64,000 nucleotides of DNA from Dactylis glomerata (taxonomy: Eukaryota; Streptophyta; Magnoliopsida; Poales; Poaceae). Location of the stretch: the NCBI GenBank assembly GCA_007115705.1, contig QXEO01000382.1, forward strand, positions 7,965,318 through 8,029,317. Direction: 5' to 3'. Positions 32,015 through 42,532 of the stretch are shown piece after piece. How positions within the stretch are numbered: the stretch's first letter is position 1; every line of letters starts with the position of its first letter. The translations under genes and the position numbers were made by a program. A model generated the notes under the pieces. The model did no database searches, was not told the DNA's origin, and saw only the letters and a list, made by a program, of their open reading frames with translations.

Positions 32015-34910
32015 CTATGCGGGATCCAAGTTCATCACAATTGATGTCGTCTTGTTTGGATCCATAGGGTGGACCTGTATTTTCTTTGAATCCTGCGTTG
32101 TGTCGAAAGCCTTATCTGGCAGGGATCGTCCAACGTCGGGTAGCACATTATGATCTGTTTCTCCTTTTAACCTCTCGTATTCTGCTGTCATGCCGAAGGT
32201 TTGCGCCATCTTGTTGAATTCTCTGTCGCATGTGTTGGCTACTTCAAAGCTCCCTTGTACTGTGATTGTTCCTTTGGGCCCTGGAATTTTTAACGTGAGA
32301 TACGCGTAGTGCGGTACTGCCATGAATTTTGCAAATGCTGGGCGCCCCAGGATTGCATGATATTGTGACGGCCAATCCATGACTTCGAACTCCAGTTTCT
32401 CTCTTCTATAGTTTTCGCTGCTACCAAAGCAGACATCGAGTTCTATTCTTCCCAAGGGGTAGTTTGCTGCTCCTGGTACTATCTCGTGGAAAGAGCAATC
32501 TGTTGGCTTTAGACTCGTCAGTGATATGCACATAGCCTTCAGTGTTCTAGCATATATTAAGTTTATGCCGCTCCCTGCATCCATGAACACTCTTCCGATG
32601 TCGTACCCCCCTATTTGCGCTTTTAGAACCATAGGCGAGTGGCCCGGCCTAGGAACTTTCCGTGGGTGATCCGCTCTACTAAACTTGACTGGTTGCTCTG
32701 ACCATCGTAGGTACTCTGTGGTAGCTGGTGGTGATGATATTGCTAGGTTCACTTGCCTAGATATGCTCTTTCGCTCTTTTTTCGACTTGGGCACCGGTTG
32801 AATCATGGCTGATATGTATACTTTTGACTCTAGATGCTTTGATAACCTTTGAGTTTGATATCCTTGACTGCTACGTTTTTCTCCTTGCCTTCCTTCTTGG
32901 CTCGAGCCCATGGCACCTTGCAACCTTAGGAATGTTCTGCAATCCTTCATCTGGTGATTTGAGACCCTTTTCCCGTCGAGGTACGCGTAGTGAATTCGAC
33001 AAGGTCCGTATAGCATATCCTCAGCCGAAGGACCAGAGTATCTTGATTTTTCTGTTCCTTTTGCCTGAAACCTCCTACTTTCGTACCCTTCCTCTTCTTC
33101 TAGTATATAACCTGCGGCTACCTGATTTCGCCTTCCTTGGTTACCCCCGCTGCGGTATCGTCTCCTTTGTCGACTTGTTCTGTTGACTTCTGGCGAACGT
33201 CCTCTTTTATTGTTATACGCGTCCTCTCCATCAGCGAATTTGTTGGCTTGTTCCATTAGCTCAGTTACTGTCGTAGGTCTTGTTCTTCCTATTTCTTCTA
33301 CAAGATCTGAACGACGAAGTCCTTCCGAAAAGGCGTCTATTGCTCGTTCATCGGAGACGTCCTCTGCTGAGTTTTTGATTATACTCCAGCGTTGTATATA
33401 GGATCGTAACGTTTTGCCTTTCTTCTGCACACATGCTTTAACTTCTTCCAGTGATGATGGGCGCTTGTAGGTGGAACGAAAATTTCTTGCGAATTGACTT
33501 TCGAGTTCCCCCCAGCTTCCAATGGATTCATCGGGTAGGGTGTTCAACCAGGACCGGGCGGCGCCGGTGAGGTGCAGCTGCAAACTTTGCATTGCAGTCA
33601 CCTTTGTTCCTCCTAATATCTGCACTGCCTGTAGATAATCTGATAGCCATAGGGTGGGTTCCTGCGACCCGTCGTACTTGTTCTGGTCGTGGGGTAGTTT
33701 AAATCCTTTGGGTACTCGCGTTTTGCGAACCCTGCGGGTAAAGCATAACGCACCCATATCTTTATCATCGTCTTCGTAATTTTCTTCCCTCCAAGCATGC
33801 CGCGATTTATCTACTCGAGCTTGTGCTATTATACTTCTTGCATCCTCCTTCCTTTTCTGTCGCTTTTTCTCTTCTGATGATTCACTATAGTCATCGTTTG
33901 AGTACTTGTACCTGAACTTCTCCTTGCCGCTTCCCTTGTAGCTTGTCGACTTCACCTCTGGGGCTTGCTCCCTGATTTTACCTTCTACTATTCCGAGGCT
34001 TCGTATCGCGGCTCAGTGCATACCTTCTCGCGGGTCTCCATGTTCTGGTCTTGTAGCTAGCAAATACGCTTGTGCTGCTACCAATGCTGCCTCTGGCGTT
34101 TTTTGTATCAGGTCATCTTCTTCCTCTTCTAGCTGCGGGGTGGGGCTCCTCGAGTACCCTTCTTCCCTGCCGCATGTTGTCACCCCCCCTGTTATGTTTT
34201 GGATCTCTACGCCTTTCTCTGCTATATTCTGAATCTTCGCTATAGTCTTCCCAGTATTCTTCCCTTGATGTACTGTTATTGTCTTGAAACATCATGTCTC
34301 TTTCCTCCCTTAATTTCTTCTTGTGTTGGTATAGTGCATATTGATATCCCATTAGAACTTCTCTTCTCGATCCCTCGGGTACTTCTGTACCATGATTAAT
34401 TGCTGACGTAATCATTTTCCATTCACCAGCCGAGACGTGAACTTTCTCTTTTTCCTTTTTGTTGTGATCTTTCACTTTGTCGACTTGCCTGTCGACCTTT
34501 TTGCTTCCTTCGCTGTTGTTTCCATCTTCTGCTTCGGTGATAATGACGCATAACTGATGTACTTTGGAGACGCTGCTACTTCCTCCGGCGAAGTCCTTTG
34601 CGTTGTTGTGTGTCTGACACGCTTTTTCTTCTGAGTCGAGATTTTCCTCAATTTCGTCGCCTTCTGTGATTGATGCTTTTTCTAAGCTGATCTGCGAGTT
34701 CACCTCATTGGAAGAGCCTTCTGATGACTCCAATGTTTCCTCTGTTTCGGGCTTTCTTGCCGATGGATCTGGTTTCGTCGAGTTCGAGAGGCGGGATGAA
34801 CCCGATGGCCCGATGAGGATGCTGAAACTTCCAATTGTCAACTCCGTCTCTTGACTTTCGTCGAGTTCTGATCTGCTGTTGGCTAAAAGCGAAAAAGCCG
34901 TCGAATTCAT
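32015..34910 (-). pseudogene. Gypsy gag-protease with three breaks
   Basis: The N-terminal ORF starts MNSTAFSLL at 34910. The Retrotrans_gag domain lies in 33955-32015 (LWLSDYLQAVQ, GAARSWLNTLP, FARNF). A protease region follows with MDAGSGINLIY and AILGRPAF; Ala replaces the usual Ser/Thr after the catalytic Asp. I see three breaks: a frame change near a C7 run (34183-34189), a TGA at 34013-34015 and a TAG at 32015-32017. Both stops could have arisen by C-to-T change, as expected in methylated DNA. No zinc knuckle was noticed. Confidence 0.85.
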
Positions 34911-34927
34911 GATTCCAACGCCCACAG

Positions 34928-34945
34928 TCCCCACGGCCGGCGCCA
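34928..34945 (-). other. Primer-binding site of the gypsy element
   Basis: Minus strand TGGCGCCGGCCGTGGGGA, two bases inside the 5' LTR. The first eight bases fit an Asp-type tRNA 3' end as in many gypsy elements; the rest matches loosely. Confidence 0.6.
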
Positions 34946-34947
34946 AT

Positions 34948-35283
34948 TGACGAGGGGTTAACTCGACAAATGTCCTAGATGAAGGACTTAGGATCGGGGA
35001 GATAGGGCGTCGGATGAACTCGAAGGTAAAGTTAGTCGAAATAGGTGTGCATCGAAAGTAAACTTGGGCGTTCAACCTGGCTTGCTTTCAATCTGCCCTA
35101 CACCGTCCCCTCCTGACCCCTATATATAGGTGGCCAGGTCTCGAGGATCGGGTAGGGTCCGATACAAATTACAAATATCGACATACGGTGATAACTCGTA
35201 TTCGACTATCATTACAATTGGGCCTAGCTTATCGGGCCTCAGGGGTACTCAACTAGCGGGCTCTATTAACTATACCCTTGTCA
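34948..35283 (-). repeat. 5' LTR of the gypsy element
   Basis: 336 bp, paired with 26428-26763. It contains TATATATA near 35123 on either strand, a candidate TATA box for the element. Confidence 0.95.
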
Positions 35284-35414
35284 ACGACTATCTAGTCTTA
35301 AGCAGATTATTGTAGTTATTTCTTGTTTGTGAATTTCAAATTTACTATGTTCTACATTATATATTCATGAATCCATTTCTCACTGAACTTGTTCAGAAGG
35401 TATATCAAGAATGT

Positions 35415-35730
35415 TCTATTCTGCAATTAGCTTCATGATGTTCTATTCTGCCTATAGAAATTTTGTAGTTAGCTTCATATAAGGAGATAATTAGCTTCAT
35501 ATATCTCTGAATTTCAAAAGAGACATATAAGGAGATAATTAGGAGACTATCTAGAAATTCTGTAATTAGCTTCATATAGGGAGATAATTAGCTTCATATA
35601 TCACTGAATTTCAAAAGAGACATATAAGGAGATAATTTCTGTAATTAGCTTCATGATGTTCTATTCTGCCTATAGAAAATCTAGGATGTTCTATTCTGCC
35701 TATAGAAATTCTGTATAAGGAGAAATTCTG
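35415..35730. repeat. Irregular tandem repeats in the second CACTA gene's intron
   Basis: Phrases GATGTTCTATTCTGCC, TTAGCTTCATAT and AAGGAGATAATTAG recur in shuffled order, including a repeated block of about 70 bp (near 35500 and 35580). They look like slippage products in non-coding DNA. The rest of 35284-36739 shows no gene. Confidence 0.7.
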
Positions 35731-36382
35731 CTATGAAGTAACCTGGTTACACTTAATTAGATAATTGTTCATTCTAGGATGATTGTCTGACAAAAATTGA
35801 TATCAATAGTCATTTCCTTCCTAGAAGAAACAAGCTCATATTCATAAAAGAACTCATTTTGCTTTGAGGAATAGATATAAAAGGACAAGTGGGGCTTATA
35901 CAATTTACATGATTTATTTGCACAACACTAACATCTAAAAATGTAGTCCCCAATTTGCTTGTCTTAGCTAGTCATGTCAAAGACCGGACAAATGGAGCTC
36001 ATTTGTTAAACCACTGTTGTTTATCTATCTTGAATTGTCCTCTGCTTAGGATTACTTTGCACTCTATTTTGTAGGAAATTTTGCATCTGGTCGAACCACT
36101 TGGAAATAATCATGTCTCATGTGATGAATTTTAGGGTTCTTAAGTTGATTAAGATATATACTGTTGTTTCTTGTTCTATTTATTCTTGTTATTCTTGGAG
36201 TTAAATTATTTCATGCTGTTCTTAGATGAATTATTTTGATCTGGTTATTCTTAGAGTTTTGCCTTGCACAATCTATTTTGGTCAAAATGTTTCTGTTAGC
36301 TAAATATGCAAAGAATAATGTTCAGTTAGCTTGCTGCCATGTAATTCTGGGCATATTTGATGAAGAGGAGTTTTATGTTGTT

Positions 36383-36565
36383 TCTGCTGCTGCTTGCTGC
36401 TGCTGCTTGCTGCTGCTGCTTGCTGTTGCTTGCTTGCTGCTGCTGCTGCTTGCTACTGCTTGCTGCTGCTTGCTGCTTGCTGCTGCTGCTGCTTGCTACT
36501 GCTTGCTGCTGCTTGCTGCTGCTGCTGCTTGCTGCTGCTGCTGCTTGCTGCTGCTGCTGCTTGCT
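36383..36565 (+). repeat. TGC-rich microsatellite
   Basis: About 180 bp of TGC triplets with TTGC interruptions, in the intron just before the second CACTA gene's coding start. Open frames through it give Leu, Ala or Cys runs and are not genes. Confidence 0.9.
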
Positions 36566-36739
36566 ATGAATTTTTGTGCAGGGGATTCAAATGAGTGCCC
36601 ATTTAGCAATGAAATGTCGATTTACTTCCGTTTCAGCAAAAATGGGCACTCCCTATGTCCAAAAAACTGCATAGGTCATGCCGGATTTTTTCGTGAATTA
36701 TTGTATTAACTTGTAGCATTTTCTTTATTTAGTGTGAAC

Positions 36740-39700
36740 ATGGCCGACAACGAGGAAGCCAGTGGTTCTGCCAAGCCATTCTGGAAGTTGTCCCAAGAAT
36801 TGGAAGAAGAGGAGATGATGAATGTAGAGGTAGTGGAGAGGGAGGAAGAAGAGGAGATGGAGGGCGCAGATCCCGATGATATGGATGTAGAAGAAGACGA
36901 TATGGATCAGGGTGCCGACGACACCACTACCACCACATCTGGCGGTGAAGATGGTACCCAACGGAAGAAGAAGAAGCCACGGAAGGATAGGAAGGATCAG
37001 CGCCCAAACCAGCTGCTGCCCGACTGACAAGCAATCACACAAGTGTCGGAGAATGGGTATCCTCTGGTGCCTGAGGACGTTGTGACCGGGTACGGAGGGC
37101 AAGTCGCGTGCATCCTCCGAAACACTGTCCCGCTCAACACCGAGAACCTGAGGAGTGAGGAGAACGAGAATTACCGCACACTCCTCTTGCGGAAGCTTCA
37201 TGCTCGATACATCTTCGATCCCGAGTATGTCAACACGGATATCAGTAAGAATCCTGTGAATAACGCCGCCATCACGAAGATGAGCACCGCCCTGGCCAGC
37301 TGGAAAGGCAGGGTGAAGAAAATGATCCTCAAGGGTAAAACATTTGAGGAGGTCAATAAGAGCAACCCGACGGTCACGGAGGCGGACTATGATGAGATGA
37401 AGCTCAAGTGCGACCCCAACGACATACGTACCAAGGAAAAGAGTGACTGGGGGAAGAACTTGCAGTCCAAGAACTTGGGTGTCCACAACCTCGGTAGCGA
37501 CGGTTACCGAGGGAAGGATAAGATATGGGCGCGAGAGGACGCAGAATATGCGGCGAAGGGCATCGAAAACCCTTGGCTCAGGATCGAAGATCCGACGGCC
37601 AAGGCAGTAATTAGGTCCAAGTACAATTGGGACCCGAAAACCAAGCAACTAACCACGGATCCGAAGGTGAAGAAGTTTGAGGAGATTCTGCTAGCTGAAG
37701 AAAAGGCATCTCATACGTCGTCATCCCAGGGTTCGACCACCACTGGGTCGTCTAGGTGGGACACAGCTTTGAATAGAGCTGTGAATGTGATAAAGGGACG
37801 ACCAAAGTTGAAACCACCGACATCAGCTGGCCGTGTGCTCGGCGAAGGATTGTCCGTGAAATGGTCGGACAAGTTTGGCAAGCCAGAAAGGGGAAAAAAG
37901 TCACTCAATGCGGATGAAAGCCGCGAGCTTCAAGAACTTAGGGAGAAAGTGGCACAGATCTCAGAGCTTGTCGAAAAACAAGTTCAAGAAAAGATGACCT
38001 CGTTCATCCCTACCATTGTTGAAGCGCTTGGGAGTTGGGAAGCGGCCGGTCGAGTTGGGCCGCCCCCGATACCCAGCATGGGCAGCAACTCAAACAACGC
38101 CGCGGCGCCGAACGTACGACCGGCCGCCAACACCGCGGCGCCAAACGTATTGGTGACACCCGTCGCCAACATCGCGGCGCCGGAGATTAATGCAGCGGCA
38201 GGTACCGCGCAACGAAGCACTCCATCCGTGACCTGCACGCCGACGTACGTCGGCGGTCCTTCTACAGCAGCCGAGCTCGACGCCATCAAGGTAACTAAGC
38301 GGCGGTGGCTCAACTTACACTTTCCGCATTGTGTAACCTATACACTTGCATAACATCTGGCCTACACCACCTGTTTTCGCAGGCCGCGGGCGCCGACGTT
38401 CCTTGCACTCTCCTACATTACGTCGACGGCGTGTTGAAGGATGTTGCCACTGGTAGTATCATGCAACCGGGAAACAGGATGTTCCACGGTCGGCAGATGC
38501 CATCAGACGTGTTAAGGGTCCAAGTGGCTCGGACGCTGCGGGGTTGTGACCACGTGATGCCTCCCTTTCAGCCCGAGGGAGACGAAGATGAAGAGCCGAA
38601 AGCCCTCAGGCAGTGCTTTGGCTACCCAATGCTATGGCCGGAGAGTCAGATTCGTCTGGGGGCAGGGAGCACCGCCCCACGCATAACACCGCCGGTCGTG
38701 CCGGGGCCAAGCCATGTGGTGCCTGATCCTGATCCTGATATGCAGATGGCACAGGATCCAAATGATGATGATGATGATGTCAACGTTGAGGCCTACATCA
38801 ATACCGCCTACTGTGATGGCTTAGATGACCTTGAAGGTCCCTCGGACAAACGACAAACTATCACCAAACGTTTGTCATTCCATTCTCAGGAGACGCCTCC
38901 AGATGCCGCCTGGACGGAGCCTCCAAGAGACTTTATCTCCCCCACGACACTCCATAAGGTGGTCGAGAAGCAGAATGCAATTCCCATGAAGAAGAAGGAA
39001 AGGAAAAGGAAAAATAAGAAGGAAATTGAGAGCCAGCCGCCGCCGGTTACGAAACCGATCCGAGCTCAGGACGGGCCACCAAGACACAAGGGTCTTAATC
39101 ACATCGTGCATACTATGGGTGAGCCGATGCTGAATGAGCGAATGCTCAAGGCTTGCAGTGCCGATATGCGGAGTCTACATGACTCTATTCTATACCTAGA
39201 ACAGCGCCAACTTGATGAAAATGATTCAACGTACCCGCTTTACATGGCCAAGGTGCCAAAGGGCAAGGGCTTCGTCGAGGCTGCCCCCGCCGATATTATG
39301 CTTCTTCGGTTTGCCGACATCTTCGACCTATTTCACATGTATCGCTATACCAGACCTTCGTCCGCCTATTTTCTCTAAGTATTCAGATGCAGATCATACG
39401 AGACAAGACCCCGGGCATCGTGGTAGTGGACCCCTACTACATGCGTGAAAGCCAATTGTCTAAGTTGGCGGGCTGAAATGCCGCTATTAGCTATCTCAGC
39501 GACGTCATGATATCAAACATTGGGAAGGACTTGCTCCTGGCCTACTTTCCCGAGTAAGTGATTGGCTCGCCGCCTTCTTTCTTAGATTTCCATCTCGGTC
39601 TTTGCCAACAATTTGTTTGATTTGTTTTGCGCAGTGACAAATACTGCACACTCATCCACATCTCCCCGATGTATATGCGTACCCTGTTTTTGGACTCGGG

Positions 39701-40184
39701 CAGTGCAATCAAGAAAAACTATACGCATGTCAAGATAGTTTTGGATGATGCTCTTACCAAGTACGTCCTTCAGGGTGGCTCATTCAAGAGTAAACGGCCA
39801 CCCAAGCACGGCTTGTACAGCTTCGCCCATACTACGTCGTTCTCCTGCGTCAAGCAGCCCGAGGGAAGTCACAGGGAGGCCTATTACGCCTTATATCATA
39901 TGCTGGCGATGGTACGAGACAAGAAAAACTCGACGCTGCCAGATTCACTCCAACCCTGGGCCGAAAAGTTGGCGGTGATTGATGATGACAATCTACGAGG
40001 ACAGTTCTATCGCATCCAGGAGCAGTTTGCGACAATCATCTTTCAAGATGTCGTCAGAAAAGGGGGGATGTTCTACACTGCCCAGCTGAAGCCGTCAAAT
40101 GAAGAAGTAGATCAGAGGCTGCTTCTGCAGGGCGATGACAGGGCATTCTTTTTTGCCAGGACGCGGCTTCCGCTTTGTTCCTGA
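36740..40184 (+). pseudogene. Second CACTA protein, ending in a Ulp1-like fold
   Basis: The ATG at 36740 follows an acceptor (TTATTTAG at 36732). Segment 1 is acidic, then basic (QRKKKKPRKDRKDQR), and runs with one TGA (37025-37027) to 38290. It has a central WDTALNRAVNVIKGRPK block and a Glu/Leu coiled coil near 37930. An intron (38291-38382, GTAACT...CGCAG) follows. Segment 2 (from 38383) has a conserved block resembling the DUF8039 seen in plant transposon proteins. The frame shifts near 39345, with a TGA at 39474-39476. An intron (39554-39634) leads to the last exon, where TLIHISP, LFLDSG and KQPEGSHREAYYALYHM follow the outline of a Ulp1 (C48) peptidase. The His of H-W and the Cys of C-G are not seen. 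I recognise it as the usual companion of TNP2; its job is unknown. Confidence 0.7.
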
Positions 40185-40423
40185 TACTGGCAAGCAAAAG
40201 TTGTAATAATAAGTACACTATGTTCCTAGCTTCCTTAGCATGGCATGTTTCGTAGACATCGGTGAACTTATTAGTTCTGATCGTGTCATGTGTGATGAAC
40301 TTAGTCGTGGTGTAAAGTTAATAAGTACATCCTAGTTAATTATGTCATATTTCATTACTATTGCATACATGTGATGAACTTCTTGCTTTCTGTTATCTAA
40401 CCTTATTTGTCTTGAAGGTAGGG

Positions 40424-40663
40424 ATGCCGTATGTTGTGTACAAAGGTAGGGTTCCTGGAGTTTATGTCCACTTGGAAGATTGCTTGAAGCAAGTCAATAG
40501 GTTCAAGGGCAACAGCTACAAAGGGTACACGACGATGGCGGAGGCGGAAGCTAGGTGGAGGAACCACCTTCGAGAGGAGAGGAGGACGACCTTCTTCAGC
40601 GTCACCACCGCCGTCTTGCTCACCGCGGTGATTGCGGTTGTAGTGTACTTCATCGTACCGTAG
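40424..40663 (+). CDS. RNase H1-type hybrid-binding domain with a C-terminal membrane segment
   Basis: A 79-residue ORF. Residues 2-50 fit the N-terminal hybrid-binding domain of RNase H1 (also in caulimovirus VI proteins): YVVYKGRVPGVY, W/C-position DCLKQV, F-G-N-SYKGYTTMAEAEA. A basic stretch (HLREERRTT) and a hydrophobic helix of about 20 residues at the C-terminus (SVTTAVLLTAVIAVVVYFIV) follow. There is no RNase H catalytic domain. It lies about 240 bp after the second CACTA gene and before the right repeat array, so it is either a third gene or a last exon. An upstream in-frame ATG at 40361 is less likely, as it precedes an acceptor-like TTGAAG. Intact, unlike its neighbours. Confidence 0.65.
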   Translation: MPYVVYKGRVPGVYVHLEDCLKQVNRFKGNSYKGYTTMAEAEARWRNHLREERRTTFFSVTTAVLLTAVIAVVVYFIVP

Positions 40664-40919
40664 GTGACTATCTTATTCATGTAATGTGGGATGATGAACT
40701 TGCGTACTTGACCGGTATCGATGACTTAGAGACATTGAATTCATGTAATATGTGATCGCTTCATTTCGAAAATAATGAGATTCATATTCCGTGTCTATTT
40801 CATACTAAATATATTGCATTTTCATGTATACTTCTTGTAATCTTGTATTTCTGTAATTTCCTGTATAAAAACTGTAATCTGGCAGTATAAATGGCTTTAT
40901 TTTCGAAATTTGAAAAAAC

Positions 40920-41200
40920 ATACCCGTAGCGCATTGTTAAGTGATGCGCTGCTGGTATTGTCTATACCCGTAGCACATGTGTAGGAGGTGCGCTACCACT
41001 AAATCAAATACCCGTAGCGCACTAGTCATTAGCCGTAGCGCACGAGGTGCATGCGCTACGGGTAAATAAGATACCCGTAGCGCACGGTGGTGGTGCGCTA
41101 CGGGTAATTAGATACCAGTGGCGTGGTAGTGGCAGCGCGGGGGCATGCGCTACGGGTAATATAAACAGGTGCGCTACGGGTAGCTGTTTTCCTAGTAGTG
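40920..41200 (+). repeat. Right subterminal array and terminal repeat of the CACTA
   Basis: Alternating ACCCGTAGCGCA and TGCGCTACGGGT copies, more decayed than on the left, ending in GCTGTTTTCCTAGTAGTG at 41200, the inverted copy of the left terminus. Confidence 0.9.
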
Positions 41201-42121
41201 ACGATGCGGACGCTCCCATGGCCGCCCCGCAACCACCGATGGTCGCTCCGTGCCCCGCGCTGGCCGAATCGCTGCCGCCCGCTGCCGCCAAATCTCAAGC
41301 TGCCGGTGGCGCCCCGATTGCGCCCAGAGGCACCGTTCCGCCGCTGCCGCTGGTGCGAAAAGGAAGCAAATGTGGACACACGTCATTCCCCTGGGACCGG
41401 TGGCCTCCGCTGTCGGGCCAGTGGCCGGTGCACCATCAACGCCGCTGGTCCGACCGGCTGCGAAGACCCGTTCCTAAACAACAGGCCAAGAAGCTGACGG
41501 CGAAGGTTCCACCGGTGAAAAGGCCGATGAAGGAGGGCTCCTTGACGGCTATCAATGCGGCGGCTACAGCCGCGCCGAAGGCCGAAAGTGAACACGCCCA
41601 CAAGGTGTTTGCCGTAATGCTGGAGAGGTATACCTTCTCTCTTTTCTCTCCGGTCTGAATTGCGGTGAGCTTGATTCTTTATGTTGCGATGCATCGATGG
41701 CCCGGAGTCCTTCATGGGCATGCTCAACGAAGTATCCATCGACATTGACCAAGAGCCGCTTGGTGACTATGAGAACGGCCACATTGGGATTGATGATGTT
41801 GAGGATGTCGAGGAGGCTGAGGGGGACGACGATGAGTTGGAGGAGGTTGACGCGGGAACATATGAGGACGCCGCAAGCAAGAAAGAGAAACACATAACAA
41901 GGAAGACATCAAACTACACCGAGGTGGAGAGGAGAGCACGAGTCGAAGAGAAGCGTGCCATGGTGGAGCTCATCGCCGAGGAGAACAAGACACGAAGGAA
42001 TGGTGAAACTTGGCATGCATGGAAATCTTGCAACGAAGGCGGGAAGCGGCAACATTGGCTCGTGGTGGTTCTACGGCGGCAAGTACCGGTGATGGATGGA
42101 GCGGGCGGTGGTGATGCTTGA
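41201..42121 (+). pseudogene. PIF/Harbinger ORF1 remnant
   Basis: Three plus frames are needed to follow it: an Ala/Pro-rich start (MAAPQPPMVAPCPALAESLPPAAAK), a middle with MWTHVIPLGPVASAVGPV in another frame, then MLNEVSIDIDQEPLGDY, an acidic stretch and SNYTEVE leading into RRARVEEKRAMVELIAEENK. This matches the order of the Myb/NAM-associated ORF1 of PIF elements. The DNA-binding helices expected after SNYTE are missing, so an internal deletion joins it to the C-terminal part. The CACTA insertion separates it from its 5' leader (12208-12512). Confidence 0.6.
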
Positions 42122-42368
42122 TCTTTGCATGATGGTGGTGGTGGTGATGGTCCCTTTTTGTCGCGGAGTAGTATATGCGACGTGGAGTTGATGATTGCAT
42201 GATGAACGCTTGTTTTGATGCATAACTATTGCATGTTTCATGCAAAAACGGTTGCATATTTTAGTTGAAATGTTCATTTTCTTTCAAATTTTGATCTTTA
42301 TGGTTTGCTATTTGCGCCCCGCAAAACAACATATTCCACATGCTCTAATAACGTCCAATTATTAGTTA

Positions 42369-42532
42369 CTCCCTCCGTTTTAAAATATAAGATGTTTTAG
42401 CTTTGTGAAGCAAATGTATTTAAATATTTTTTACTATTTAGATTCATTAAAATATACACACTAAAAGATATCTAGATATATTTGCTTCATAAATCTAAAA
42501 TATCTTTATATTTTATTATAAAACGGAGGGAG
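42369..42532. mobile_element. Stowaway-type MITE
   Basis: 164 bp between CTCCCTCCGTTTTA and its inverse TAAAACGGAGGGAG, flanked by TA on both sides (42367-42368, 42533-42534). The interior is self-complementary and AT-rich. It ends about 265 bp before the PBG1 start codon, in its promoter. Confidence 0.95.

Larger units (their letters stand above)
26428..35283 (-). mobile_element. Tat-lineage Ty3/gypsy retrotransposon with an antisense B3/AT-hook gene
   Basis: LTRs of 336 bp (26428-26763 and 34948-35283) lie between perfect ACGAC duplications (26423-26427 and 35284-35288). On the minus strand the order is primer site, gag-protease (34910-32015), pol with RT, RNase H, a second RNase H and integrase (32014-28823), then a 2.06-kb segment before the 3' LTR that carries an oppositely oriented gene (27812-28381). 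A second, RVT_3-type RNase H between RNase H and integrase marks the Tat lineage. By eye the LTRs differ at four positions, so insertion was fairly recent. It sits in the leader intron of the second CACTA gene, antisense to it. Confidence 0.93.
12513..41200 (+). mobile_element. CACTA (En/Spm-type) transposon with nested retrotransposons
   Basis: Both ends carry CACTACTAGGAAAACAGC in inverted orientation (12513 onward; up to 41200), followed by arrays of GTAGCGCA/TGCGCTAC subterminal repeats. In order it contains TNP2 transposase (13508-25408), an internal repeat cluster (25756-25831), a leader exon, a second gene (36740-40184) and a small RNase H1-domain ORF (40424-40663). Retrotransposons at 15134-23544 and 26428-35283 account for 17.3 kb; without them it is about 11.4 kb. 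The 3-bp flanks (CCA left, ACG right) do not match, so the target-site duplication is lost or the flank was altered. It lies inside a Harbinger-type element. Confidence 0.9.
12208..42345 (+). mobile_element. PIF/Harbinger-type element, split by a CACTA insertion
   Basis: The left end is TAA (12205-12207) followed by GAGCATCTATAGCAG. The right end is ...CACATGCTC (to 42345) followed by TAA (42346-42348). A TWA-type 3-bp duplication and GAGCAT termini fit PIF/Harbinger. Both subterminal regions share CCCGCAAAA. Without the insertion the element is about 1.45 kb (12208-12512 plus 41201-42345). It encodes only remnants of ORF1 and no DDE transposase, so it is a deletion derivative. The terminal inverted repeats match well for only six bases, so the call rests also on the flanking TAA and the ORF1 remnant. 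Confidence 0.7.

Noticed and set aside
36236..36709. Leu/Ala/Cys-rich ORF of 157 codons
   Set aside because: It is the TGC microsatellite read through in one frame; neighbouring frames give equivalent runs.
36725..37648. 307-codon minus-strand ORF
   Set aside because: Antisense shadow of the second CACTA gene; hydrophobic, without motifs, and its limits follow the sense gene's codon pattern.
40424..40663. Endogenous caulimovirus remnant, because of the domain shared with protein VI
   Set aside because: No reverse transcriptase, coat or movement protein nearby, and it lies between a CACTA gene and the CACTA right repeats.
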